The notes below the pieces were generated by a model that saw nothing but the letters and a program-made list of their open reading frames with translations, did not search any database and was not told the origin of the DNA. From contig NZ_SACO01000007.1 of NCBI RefSeq assembly GCF_004005905.1, positions 1 through 64,000 of the forward strand: a stretch of 64,000 bases of DNA. The letters are read 5' to 3'. The stretch comes from Novosphingobium umbonatum (GTDB taxonomy: Bacteria; Pseudomonadota; Alphaproteobacteria; Sphingomonadales; Sphingomonadaceae). Below, piece by piece: positions 1 to 7,265 of this stretch. The position numbers and the translations under genes are program-made. Position 1 is the stretch's first letter. Every line of letters begins with the position of its first letter.

Positions 1-125
1 ATCCTTATCTTGTCTTCAGCCGAGAAATGCCGGCGTGTGGCGCGGCGAATATCTTTCACCACGGCCTCGGCAGGCTTCTTCGCGAGCTTGGCAGCCGATT
101 TTGGGCTGGAGGGATTGGGTCTCAT
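1..125 (-). CDS. IS3-family transposase OrfA, N-terminal part
   Basis: Translation from the ATG at 125 gives MRPNPSSPKSAAKLAKK followed by a conserved stretch ending RRHFSAEDKIR. This is the start of the helix-turn-helix OrfA protein of IS3-family elements, which binds the IS ends and, fused to OrfB by frameshifting, forms the transposase. Only about 41 codons are in the window. The start codon lies at the edge of a 17-bp inverted repeat (107-123/150-166), which could hide the initiation region in long transcripts entering from the kinase gene. Assigned from remembered family sequence, without a database search. Confidence 0.7.
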   Translation of the reverse strand, partial: MRPNPSSPKSAAKLAKKPAEAVVKDIRRATRRHFSAEDKIR

Positions 126-166
126 CTGCGTTCCTTACGTCACTACGACGAGACCCAATCCCTCCA
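107..166. repeat. 17-bp perfect inverted repeat at the OrfA start
   Basis: Arms at 107-123 and 150-166 are exact reverse complements (TGGAGGGATTGGGTCTC) around a 26-base loop. One arm covers the start of orfA. In several insertion sequences such hairpins limit translation from read-through transcripts; that role here is inference. Confidence 0.75.
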
Positions 167-213
167 TTATCCGCAACCCCTTTTCTGGGCCATAGGTGCT
201 GACGCCGAACACT

Positions 214-1425
214 CATGAGATTGACCAGCACCTGTTGCACTTGGACTTTGTCGGCGAGGACGTGTTTGGCCTTGGGATCGAGATCGAGCAGCGTCCGAAT
301 GCCGCGCTCGCGCGCGCCAACCAGTGCCAAGTGCGCGGCGTCGTCTATGATCTGCGGTACATTCTCGACGCTCTTGTTCACCTCGCCGCGCGCGACAAAT
401 TCACGCAAGCGCCGCACGATGAAGCCAGCGCGAAACACCTCCTTCGCCGCTTCGGAAAGAGCTTCCTTCACTATTTCAAGTGGCAACTCACCGGGTTCTG
501 CAATGATGTCGCGCGTTTCTTCCAGGTAGTTGGCGACGGCCGTCAAGGGCTGGTTCAGTTCGTGAGCCAGCGTCGACGCCATGGTGCCCATCGCGCTCAG
601 GCGGGAAACGTGAACCAACTCCGCCTGCAACTCGCGCATTTTAAGGTCGTCACGTTCCTGCTGACTCAGATCGCGAATGAACCCAGTGAATACCCTGTCT
701 CCATCATGCCCAGCTTCACCTACTGACAGCTGGATTGGAAAGTCAGTGCCATCGCGGCGCCGCGCGGTGACGGTGCGCCCAATGCCAATAATTCGGCGAT
801 CGCCGCCATTGCGGTAGTGCCTGATGTAGTCGTCGTGCCGCTCTCGATCAGGTGAGGGCATGAGGCAATGCACATTGCGACCCACGACCTCGTCTTCGTC
901 ATACCCGAAGAGCCGCTGGGCCGCCGCACTGAATGACAGGATCTGGCCCAGTTCATCGATCACGATCATCGCGTCAGGCACGGTATCCAGGATCGATTGG
1001 AGGTGCTGTTCTCTCGTGTCGTTTGCCGTTCGTACAGCAGCCTCGTCGGTGATATCCCTGGCAATGACATGGAATCCGCGCAGGTGGCCATCTTCTCGCA
1101 AGGCCGTAATCGTCGTTCGAGCCAGGTATTCCGTGCCCGATCGACGCAGGCGCCACAATTCTCGCTCATGCGCACCGATTAGGGCAGCAGTCTCCAGATC
1201 TGCCGCCGGCAGCCCCTGGGCGACCTCGTCAGCTGAATAGAACAGAGCATGCGAATGACCAATGCAGTCGGAAGGCGTCCATTGTTCAGCTCGCCAAATC
1301 TCTTCGTTGATTGCGAGTACGGTGCCGACGGGGTCGAGAAGCAACTGAACATGCTTGGACGACTGCGCAAACGCAAGTTGCGCTAATGCCCCGTGCTCCA
1401 TCCTATCGCCAGCGATCTCTTCCAT
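214..1425 (-). pseudogene. fixL: FixL-type heme PAS sensor histidine kinase, cut by IS
   Basis: About 404 intact codons. A first PAS domain lies at roughly residues 23-130 and a second at 138-250. The second has the FixL heme-pocket pattern: RERHDDY, with the His expected to bind heme, and IGIGR. A HisKA domain follows near residues 275-340 with the phospho-acceptor motif LAHELNQPL. The protein stops at LVNLM, the beginning of the ATP-binding N box, where IS3 sequence takes over, so it cannot bind ATP. A good Shine-Dalgarno precedes ATG 1425, and the gene lies 23 bases after copB on the same strand. The cognate response regulator, if any, is beyond the window. Oxygen sensing is inferred from the family. 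Confidence 0.85.
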
Positions 1426-1448
1426 GCCCCCCTTACCTTGCTATTTAA

Positions 1449-2528
1449 CTAAAACCAGAACCGGACCCCCGCCACGAAGCTTGTCGCGTGAATGTCCTCG
1501 CCTGCCGCACGTGCAAGGCGGGCCGTGTCTCCGAGCTTTCGGTAGTATGAAACGCCGATGTACGGTGCAAATTGCCGCGAGAATTCGTACCTGAGCCGTG
1601 CCCCGAGTTCGACATTGGATATACCGGAGCCGATCGCGTTCTCCGGTATGTCCTGTGCAGAGAAGTTCACTTCGACACGCGGCTGCAAGATAAGGCGCTG
1701 CGTGATGCGCTGGTCGTAATATCCCTCAACACGACCGATCAGATCGCCTTTGTTGGACAAGAACAGCGCGCCCTCGACTTCAAACATTCCTGGAGCGAGA
1801 CCCTCGAAACCAATCGTCGCGTAAGTACGCCGCGGCGCTGGTCCAATGTCCTGGCGGACGCCGACCTGTAGATTGAAGTAGGGGTCGATGGCGCGGCTGT
1901 AGAGGAGTTGCACTTCTCCGCTATCAAGGCCACGACGGAGCTCGCCTTCGCCTTCGCTCTTGACCCACAGGCGATTGATGTCGCCGCCATAGAAGGCCTC
2001 GCCGTCCCAGCGATAGCCGTCGCGACCGCGGTGTGCCTGGAATTCCGCGATGTTGAGAATGGCTGCGCCAAACGTCTGGCCTCCACTCTCCTGCATCATT
2101 TCGGCGTGGGCCTTGGCCATTTCGGCAGCAGGGAACTTGCGGTCAGCGAAATGATCCATCGGCGCAGGCGGCGGGGACGCACTTCCTGCCGGTTGATCCG
2201 TACCGCTGACGGCAATATCGCCTTGTGACGCGACTGCCTCCTGGTCCCGCATTTGCATGCCATCCATCGAGCCATGGTCCATGGAACCGTGGTCCATAGT
2301 GCTGTGATCGGGCACCACGGTCGCAGGTAAAGCTGCGGGAGCAGGTGCCGCCTCGGGTTTCTCAGGGGCCGCAGGTGCGGTTGTCGATTTACGAGTTTCC
2401 GCTCGCTTGACTTTTTTTGGGGCAGGCATCTCCATGCCCGGCATGTTGTGCATTGAGTGATCCTGGGCCCAAACCGATGTCGAGATTCCCAGTGCCGATC
2501 CGAGGAGCGCGGTCCGAAGCGGGCTCAT
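1449..2528 (-). CDS. copB: copper resistance protein CopB (outer membrane)
   Basis: A 359-residue protein with a signal peptide ending near WAQ. A Met/His-rich N-terminal half (repeats such as DHGSMDHGSMDG, and HSMHNMPGMEM) is likely to hold copper. A C-terminal CopB beta-barrel domain of about 200 residues ends in Phe (VRFWF), as outer-membrane proteins do. CopB/PcoB sequesters or exports copper with the periplasmic oxidase CopA. Its ATG overlaps the copA stop by four bases, so the two are translationally coupled. Family membership is clear; the transport direction is not visible from sequence. Confidence 0.95.
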   Translation of the reverse strand: MSPLRTALLGSALGISTSVWAQDHSMHNMPGMEMPAPKKVKRAETRKSTTAPAAPEKPEAAPAPAALPATVVPDHSTMDHGSMDHGSMDGMQMRDQEAVASQGDIAVSGTDQPAGSASPPPAPMDHFADRKFPAAEMAKAHAEMMQESGGQTFGAAILNIAEFQAHRGRDGYRWDGEAFYGGDINRLWVKSEGEGELRRGLDSGEVQLLYSRAIDPYFNLQVGVRQDIGPAPRRTYATIGFEGLAPGMFEVEGALFLSNKGDLIGRVEGYYDQRITQRLILQPRVEVNFSAQDIPENAIGSGISNVELGARLRYEFSRQFAPYIGVSYYRKLGDTARLARAAGEDIHATSFVAGVRFWF

Positions 2529-4438
2529 GCGGCTGCCCCTTTAGGACGTACGCTGACCACCCGCATCATGCCGGCATGCATGTGATAGAGAAGATGGCAG
2601 TGGAACGCCCAATCTCCAACAGCGTCAGCTGTAAAGTCCCACGTTGCTATTCCGCCAGGCTGGACGATCACTGTATGTTTGCGCGGCGAGTGATCTCCAT
2701 GCCCTGTGACAAGCTCGAAAAAGTGCCCATGAATATGAATTGGATGTGCCATCATCGTATCGTTGATGAGGTTTATCCGAACCCGCTCGCCTTCCGTGAA
2801 GGGAATAGGGTCGTGTACGGCCGACATCTTTTGTCCGTCGAACGACCACATGAAGCGCTCCATGTTGCCGGTTAGATGAATGTCGAGACTGCGCGACGGT
2901 GCCCTGACATCAGGATTGCGTTCCAAAGAGACGAGGTCCTTGTAAACGAGAACCTTGTGCCCAACCTCCTCTAGGCCCTGACCAGGATCCCCCATCCGAT
3001 CGACGGGCATAGGCGAGATGGTCTGGACCCCGGGATCGCGCCTCACCTGCGGCGCGTTGCCGAAATCCCGCATCTTCATGGAACCCATTTGATGGCCTGA
3101 ATGACCAGTGGCGGCGGAGGACGAGGCACCCATCTCCTGCATCGAGCCATGATCCATCCCGGCCATCTCGGAATGTCCCATTTCAGCCATGCCTCCGGCG
3201 GGGGTCTTACCGTTTGTCGATGTGGCCGTTGCCGCATTGGCCGACCCGCCAAGGCGAGAAGAGGCGTTTTGCTCAGCGCTCGGATCGACGCCACGTCCGC
3301 TCATGTTCATGCCTTCCATTCCCGGCATGTCCATGCCCATGTCTTTCATGGTAGCGAGAGGGCGTTTTCGCAGTTCCGGAACTGCCGCCAACATTCCTGG
3401 GCGAGGCGCCAAAGTGGCCCGCGCCATGCCCGAGCGATCCACCGCTTCAGCCACGAATGTGTAGGCTGCATCAGCGGGACGGACTACAAGATCGTAGGTT
3501 TCCGCGACGCCAATCTGGAATTCGTCCACATCGAGGGGCCTTACGTTCTGCCCATCGGCCTGCACGACTTGTAGCGTCAGTCCAGGAATGCGCACGTTGA
3601 AGGTAGTCATCGCTGAGGCATTGATGATCCGGAGCCTCACTCGCTCGCCGGGTGAGAACAAGGCGGTCCAGTTATCCTGCGGCCCGTGACCGTTCACCAG
3701 GAACGTATAGGTAGAACCTGTGACGTCAGAGACGTCAGCGGGATCCATTCGCATCTTGCCCCAGTCGAGCCGCTCCTTGAGAGGTTGATCGCGTCGGGCC
3801 AGTAGACCGGAAAGCGTTTGGCGCTGAAAGTTGAAGTGGCCGGGATTCACCTTGAGTCGCCGGAAAATTGCGGCGGGTGAAAGAGGGCTGTGGTCCGCAA
3901 GAACAATCACATGTTCCCGGTCATATTGGACTGGATCTGGTCCTGCTGGATCAATGACGATGGGCCCGTAATGCCCCTCTTGCTCCTGCATCCCCGAATG
4001 ACTGTGATACCAGTAAGTGCCGTTCTGCTTTACGTCGAACTCGTAGAGGTAACTGTCCCCCGGCCGGATGCCCGGGAACGACACCCCAGGCACGCCGTCG
4101 TGTTCGGGGGGAACCAGGAGCCCGTGCCAATGAATTGAGCTGTCCTCATCAAGGCGATTGTTGACCCTCAACCGGACCCGCTGCCCTTCACGCAGGCGGA
4201 TCAACGGGGCAGGGACTGTGCCATTCACGCCGATCGCCTGAAACGTCTTTCCGTCAATCATCATCGACTGGCGGGCAATGGTAAGGTCGATGTCTTGTCC
4301 GCTAACTGTCGGCAAAGGAGCGGTAATTCCGCTTGACACGGTGCGCGCCCAGGTCGGGAAGAAGGATGACAACGCCAAACTGCCACCGATCAGGGCGGAT
4401 CCGCGCAGTATTTCTCGACGTCCAACGGTAGCTTTCAT
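2525..4438 (-). CDS. copA: periplasmic multicopper oxidase CopA
   Basis: A 637-residue protein starting with a twin-arginine type signal (GRREILRG, then a hydrophobic stretch), so it is probably exported folded by Tat. Copper-ligand motifs of multicopper oxidases are present: HWHG and HSHSG in the N-terminal cupredoxin domain, HPIHIHGH and HCHLLYHMHAGMM in the C-terminal one. Between them is a long Met/His-rich insert (about residues 365-455) typical of the CopA/PcoA branch. CopA oxidises Cu(I) and/or binds copper in the periplasm. It is read after a candidate ECF promoter at 4478-4508, giving a short leader of about 35 bases. It overlaps copB by four bases. Confidence 0.96.
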   Translation of the reverse strand: MKATVGRREILRGSALIGGSLALSSFFPTWARTVSSGITAPLPTVSGQDIDLTIARQSMMIDGKTFQAIGVNGTVPAPLIRLREGQRVRLRVNNRLDEDSSIHWHGLLVPPEHDGVPGVSFPGIRPGDSYLYEFDVKQNGTYWYHSHSGMQEQEGHYGPIVIDPAGPDPVQYDREHVIVLADHSPLSPAAIFRRLKVNPGHFNFQRQTLSGLLARRDQPLKERLDWGKMRMDPADVSDVTGSTYTFLVNGHGPQDNWTALFSPGERVRLRIINASAMTTFNVRIPGLTLQVVQADGQNVRPLDVDEFQIGVAETYDLVVRPADAAYTFVAEAVDRSGMARATLAPRPGMLAAVPELRKRPLATMKDMGMDMPGMEGMNMSGRGVDPSAEQNASSRLGGSANAATATSTNGKTPAGGMAEMGHSEMAGMDHGSMQEMGASSSAATGHSGHQMGSMKMRDFGNAPQVRRDPGVQTISPMPVDRMGDPGQGLEEVGHKVLVYKDLVSLERNPDVRAPSRSLDIHLTGNMERFMWSFDGQKMSAVHDPIPFTEGERVRINLINDTMMAHPIHIHGHFFELVTGHGDHSPRKHTVIVQPGGIATWDFTADAVGDWAFHCHLLYHMHAGMMRVVSVRPKGAAA

Positions 4439-4477
4439 GGGGGCGTAAAAACCTCTGAGATCGGGGGGGCTGCGAAT

Positions 4478-4508
4478 GAATACGCAGTCCGATGCTCAAC
4501 CCCTCAAA
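4478..4508 (-). promoter_or_regulatory. candidate ECF-sigma promoter for copAB
   Basis: Read on the minus strand, the element has TGAGGGGT, twelve variable bases, then TGCGTATTC. The same two blocks at the same distance precede the anti-sigma gene (5797-5827) and copC (5845-5875). The CGT-type -10 block fits ECF sigma factors. It overlaps the last codons of the sigma gene. Assigned by pattern, not by experiment. Confidence 0.7.
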
Positions 4509-5070
4509 GTTTTTTGAGTTTCTCGGCAAGGCGTGCGCGCGCCCGGCGGACACGCGCCTCTACAGCCTTTTCAGTGATCCCCAGAATTTTGGCTGTGTCG
4601 GCCTGCGAATGTTCGTCAATCGTGCGGAGCACGAGCGGCTCACGTAGTGACGTCGGTAGTTCCGAAATCGCGCGAAGAGTTCGTCGCAGTTCAGACTTGT
4701 CCGCACTGACGGCTTCAACTCCGGGCGTCTGGTCTGCCACGTTTTCGACCTCCGCCAATGGCGCAGCAGCAGAAAAAAAGCGTCTGGCTAGCGCACGCCG
4801 TTTCCAGTCCTTGCATTTATTTAATGCAATTCGCGCGAGCCAGTGCTTGAATGGCCGAGCTCGATCAAAACGCTCCAGTGCTCCAAAAGCCGCTACGAAG
4901 CTGGCCTGGGTCACATCCAGACTCTCGTCTGGATCGCCAATTTGCGAGCGTATCAGCCGATAAACCCAGTCGCGATGGCGGCGCACCAATTCTGTCGACG
5001 CTACGTGATTTCCGCCACTCGCGAGAGAAGCCAGATCCCGATCATCTAAGTCAGCGACCTGGAGCGTCAC
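4504..5070 (-). CDS. ECF RNA polymerase sigma factor (CnrH-like)
   Basis: A 188-residue sigma-70 family protein of the extracytoplasmic-function class. Region 2 lies at about residues 25-95 (SLDVTQASFVAAFGALERFD, then PFKHWLARIALNKCKDWKRR). Region 4 lies near residues 125-188 (LREPLVLRTIDEHSQADTAKILGITEKAVEARV...RARLAEKL). The preceding sensor gene overlaps its start by four bases. Gene order anti-sigma, periplasmic sensor, sigma matches cnrYXH of Cupriavidus, where nickel or cobalt releases the sigma factor. Here the flanking genes are copAB and copCD, so copper is the likely signal. That substrate is inference. Confidence 0.9.
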   Translation of the reverse strand: MTLQVADLDDRDLASLASGGNHVASTELVRRHRDWVYRLIRSQIGDPDESLDVTQASFVAAFGALERFDRARPFKHWLARIALNKCKDWKRRALARRFFSAAAPLAEVENVADQTPGVEAVSADKSELRRTLRAISELPTSLREPLVLRTIDEHSQADTAKILGITEKAVEARVRRARARLAEKLKKL

Positions 5071-5501
5071 CGATCCTTCCCTGTGAGCGCATTGACGATC
5101 TCTTTGTCAAATTTCGCCGATTGCTCTGTTGTCAGCACCGAGCGCATCGCGAAGATGTGCTCAAGGGTTTCCTTTTGCATCTGTCCCATCGCGACATGGG
5201 ACCTATCGATAGCATCTGACACCCGGGGCCCGTACCCGTGCTCGGCTTGGATTGCGTCAGCCAGGTGCGCATTGTCCGCACGTAGTTCGAGTTCCAATGC
5301 CCGGCGGCGGACTGCAAAACGTTGTTCAATGACGTCGATCTGCGCTTGCTGCTTTGCGTCGAGGTTGAGTTGGTGGTGGAGTAGATCGTGAAGCTCGCTT
5401 TCGGGCGTTCCCGAGCGGATCAACGTCTGTCCGACAAGAGCTCCGATCATCCCAAACGCGAACGCAACAATTGCGAAAACGAGGGTCTTGCGCCAAGCCA
5501 T
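5067..5501 (-). CDS. periplasmic metal sensor (CnrX/heavy-metal resistance family)
   Basis: A 144-residue protein with one N-terminal membrane anchor (residues 6-28) and a helical periplasmic part rich in Glu, Gln, His and Met (ELHDLLHHQLNLDAKQQAQID; later HVAMGQMQKETLEHIFAMRS). This fits the CnrX/CpxP-like heavy-metal resistance family, whose four-helix bundle binds metal with His, Glu and Met. It starts two bases after the small anti-sigma gene and overlaps the sigma gene by four bases. The probable role is to hold the anti-sigma factor inactive or active depending on periplasmic metal. Confidence 0.8.
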   Translation of the reverse strand: MAWRKTLVFAIVAFAFGMIGALVGQTLIRSGTPESELHDLLHHQLNLDAKQQAQIDVIEQRFAVRRRALELELRADNAHLADAIQAEHGYGPRVSDAIDRSHVAMGQMQKETLEHIFAMRSVLTTEQSAKFDKEIVNALTGKDR

Positions 5502-5502
5502 A

Positions 5503-5772
5503 TCAACGCGTCAGCAAAGTGGATGGCGCGAGCGCTGCAGGCACGCCAAGTGGTGAGATCGGCGCCGCAACGGCAGGCACGCCGGAGATCATAGTACCAC
5601 CCAAACCGAATAACAGAGCAGCGACGGCTGCGAGCCCTAAACCGCCCAGGCTGATAGGCGCGATAGCTTTACGCCGAGCAAGCTCGGCCATGACTGCATC
5701 ATCAATCAGCGCGAGGCGCGGGTGCACTGGCTCGTCACGCAGTAGTCCAAGAAGTTGATCAAGGTCTGTCAT
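5503..5772 (-). CDS. putative membrane anti-sigma factor (CnrY-like)
   Basis: An 89-residue protein: a soluble N-terminus (MTDLDQLLGLLRDEPVHPRL) that would bind the sigma factor, one hydrophobic helix at about residues 40-62, and a short periplasmic tail. Size, position and topology match CnrY. The ATG at 5772 was chosen over longer in-frame starts because the N-terminal sigma-binding region begins there and a promoter element lies 25-55 bases upstream. Sequence similarity in this family is weak, so the call rests mostly on context. Confidence 0.7.
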   Translation of the reverse strand: MTDLDQLLGLLRDEPVHPRLALIDDAVMAELARRKAIAPISLGGLGLAAVAALLFGLGGTMISGVPAVAAPISPLGVPAALAPSTLLTR

Positions 5773-5796
5773 GGCCGGTCTCCCATATCCACCGTC

Positions 5797-5827
5797 TAAT
5801 ACGCAGCAAAGCTCAAAAACCCTCACC
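5797..5827 (-). promoter_or_regulatory. candidate ECF-sigma promoter for the anti-sigma/sensor/sigma operon
   Basis: Minus strand: TGAGGGTT, twelve bases, TGCGTATTA, with the same spacing as the copA and copC elements. It would make the regulatory operon autoregulated. Its -35 end is only 17 bases from that of the divergent copC element. Confidence 0.7.
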
Positions 5828-5844
5828 AGCCCGACGTAAATTTT

Positions 5845-5875
5845 TTTGAGGGGTGCGACAGAGGCGTGCGTATTC
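5845..5875 (+). promoter_or_regulatory. candidate ECF-sigma promoter for copCD
   Basis: Plus strand: TGAGGGGT, twelve bases, TGCGTATTC. It shares both blocks, and the two bases before the first block, with the copA element. copC starts 38 bases downstream. Confidence 0.7.
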
Positions 5876-5913
5876 TGGATACACGCTTCCCTGTAGCCCT
5901 GATGGAGACATTC

Positions 5914-6297
5914 ATGCTCAATATAAGAAACTTCGTTGCCGGCGCTCTCGTCGCGACTGCCGTGATTGCCACTCCCGCATTGGCTCATCCCCGACTTGTG
6001 ACGGCGGCGCCCGATGACAAGGCGGTTGTTGCGCCGACCAATCGAATCGCTTTCACTTTCAGTGAGCAGCTTGTCGCAGCTGTTTCAGGCATGGAGGTCA
6101 CCATGACTGGTATGCCCGGTATGCCAAATCACACGATGAAGATGAGCGGGTACAAGACGACGGTCAGCGAAGATGGCAAGACGTTGATGGCCACCTTTGG
6201 TCGACCGCTGATGGCTGGCACCTACAGCGTGCAATGGCATGTCGTATCGAGCGACACGCACCGCATCACCGGGACCACCACGTTCACGGTTCGCTGA
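5914..6297 (+). CDS. copC: periplasmic copper-binding protein CopC
   Basis: A 127-residue protein with a clear signal peptide ending ALA, then HPRL: the N-terminal His after cleavage is a classical CopC copper ligand. A Met/His-rich loop (TGMPGMPNHTMKMSG) and the C-terminal DTHRITG complete the cupredoxin-like CopC domain. The ATG at 5914, with GGAG seven bases upstream, was chosen over an earlier in-frame codon. copD follows three bases after the stop. CopC delivers or buffers periplasmic copper, often for CopD. Confidence 0.93.
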   Translation: MLNIRNFVAGALVATAVIATPALAHPRLVTAAPDDKAVVAPTNRIAFTFSEQLVAAVSGMEVTMTGMPGMPNHTMKMSGYKTTVSEDGKTLMATFGRPLMAGTYSVQWHVVSSDTHRITGTTTFTVR

Positions 6298-6300
6298 CAA

Positions 6301-7227
6301 ATGGCAGATTGGGAGATCATTGGCCTGCGCTGGGTGCTCTATCTCAGTCTGGCGCTTGTCACGGGCTTGCCAATTTTCGCGCGCCTCTCCAGGTCCGATG
6401 ATCTCCCGAACGCAAGTGTGCCCCAAGCATGGATCGTCCTGGTTCTAGCGCTTTGTGCAATGTGCTTGTCCGTGCTCGGTTTCGCCATGCAGGTTGCGAC
6501 GATGACTGGATCGACGCTCTTCGATGTCGATGCCACTATTGTTAGTTCGCTGCTGGATCAGACTTCGCTTGGTTTGGCGCTGAAAGTACGGCTTTTTGCA
6601 ATATTGGCAGCAGCGATACTAGCTGCCGCAGCGCTCGCCAGACATTCGGCTGGATGGTTTTTGCAGGCAATGGCCGGTGCAGTCGCACTTGGGACATTGG
6701 CTTGGTCTGGCCACGGGGCGGCGACGGATGGTCCTGGAGGATGGGTACATCTGGTCGCAGACATAATTCACCTAATTGCAGCCGCAGCGTGGATCGGTGC
6801 CTTGCTAGGATTTCTCTCGATGCTGAACGCAGTGCGTCGGCGTCAAGATTCAGCGGCAAGCGCGACCTACAGAGCGCTTGCAAACTTTGCGGCCACAGGC
6901 TCGGTTCTGGTCTCGGTTCTAATTTTAACCGGTTTGACGAATGGCTGGTACATCCTGAAAGAAGGTAGTCTGCGCGACGCCCTCTTCGCCCCTTATGCCC
7001 AACTGTTGATCCTTAAGCTTATTCTTTTCGCTGTCATGCTGGGATTGGCATCGCTCAATAGGTTCCGCCTCACCCCCGCACTTCGAGATGCTTTGAAAAG
7101 GCGTGAGGAAGGGTCTGCGATTGAGAACTTGCGACGTAGCATTATTCTCGAATTGACCGCAGGCGTTGTGATATTGTTCTTGGTGGCTTGGCTCGGAACC
7201 TTGGCGCCGTTCCCATCGATCCAGTAA
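6301..7227 (+). CDS. copD: copper resistance membrane protein CopD
   Basis: A 308-residue inner-membrane protein with about eight hydrophobic segments and the CopD-family pattern ([31 protein letters not shown]; later [15 protein letters not shown] and [13 protein letters not shown]). His residues in the membrane segments are expected to carry copper across the inner membrane. It follows copC directly and precedes a copper ATPase by 38 bases, so one transcript is likely. Confidence 0.93.
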   Translation: MADWEIIGLRWVLYLSLALVTGLPIFARLSRSDDLPNASVPQAWIVLVLALCAMCLSVLGFAMQVATMTGSTLFDVDATIVSSLLDQTSLGLALKVRLFAILAAAILAAAALARHSAGWFLQAMAGAVALGTLAWSGHGAATDGPGGWVHLVADIIHLIAAAAWIGALLGFLSMLNAVRRRQDSAASATYRALANFAATGSVLVSVLILTGLTNGWYILKEGSLRDALFAPYAQLLILKLILFAVMLGLASLNRFRLTPALRDALKRREEGSAIENLRRSIILELTAGVVILFLVAWLGTLAPFPSIQ

Positions 7228-7265
7228 CCTCCTCTCTACTGAATAGCTTAAGGCAGGCTTGCAAA

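Larger units (their letters stand above)
1..213 (-). mobile_element. IS3-family element, right end, runs off the window
   Basis: The homology of the FixL-type kinase stops abruptly at about 213. The remaining bases to the window edge encode, on the minus strand, the N-terminus of an IS3-family OrfA, so this is one end of an insertion sequence inside the kinase gene. The exact terminal base and any target duplication cannot be fixed because the other end lies outside the window. Confidence 0.75.
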
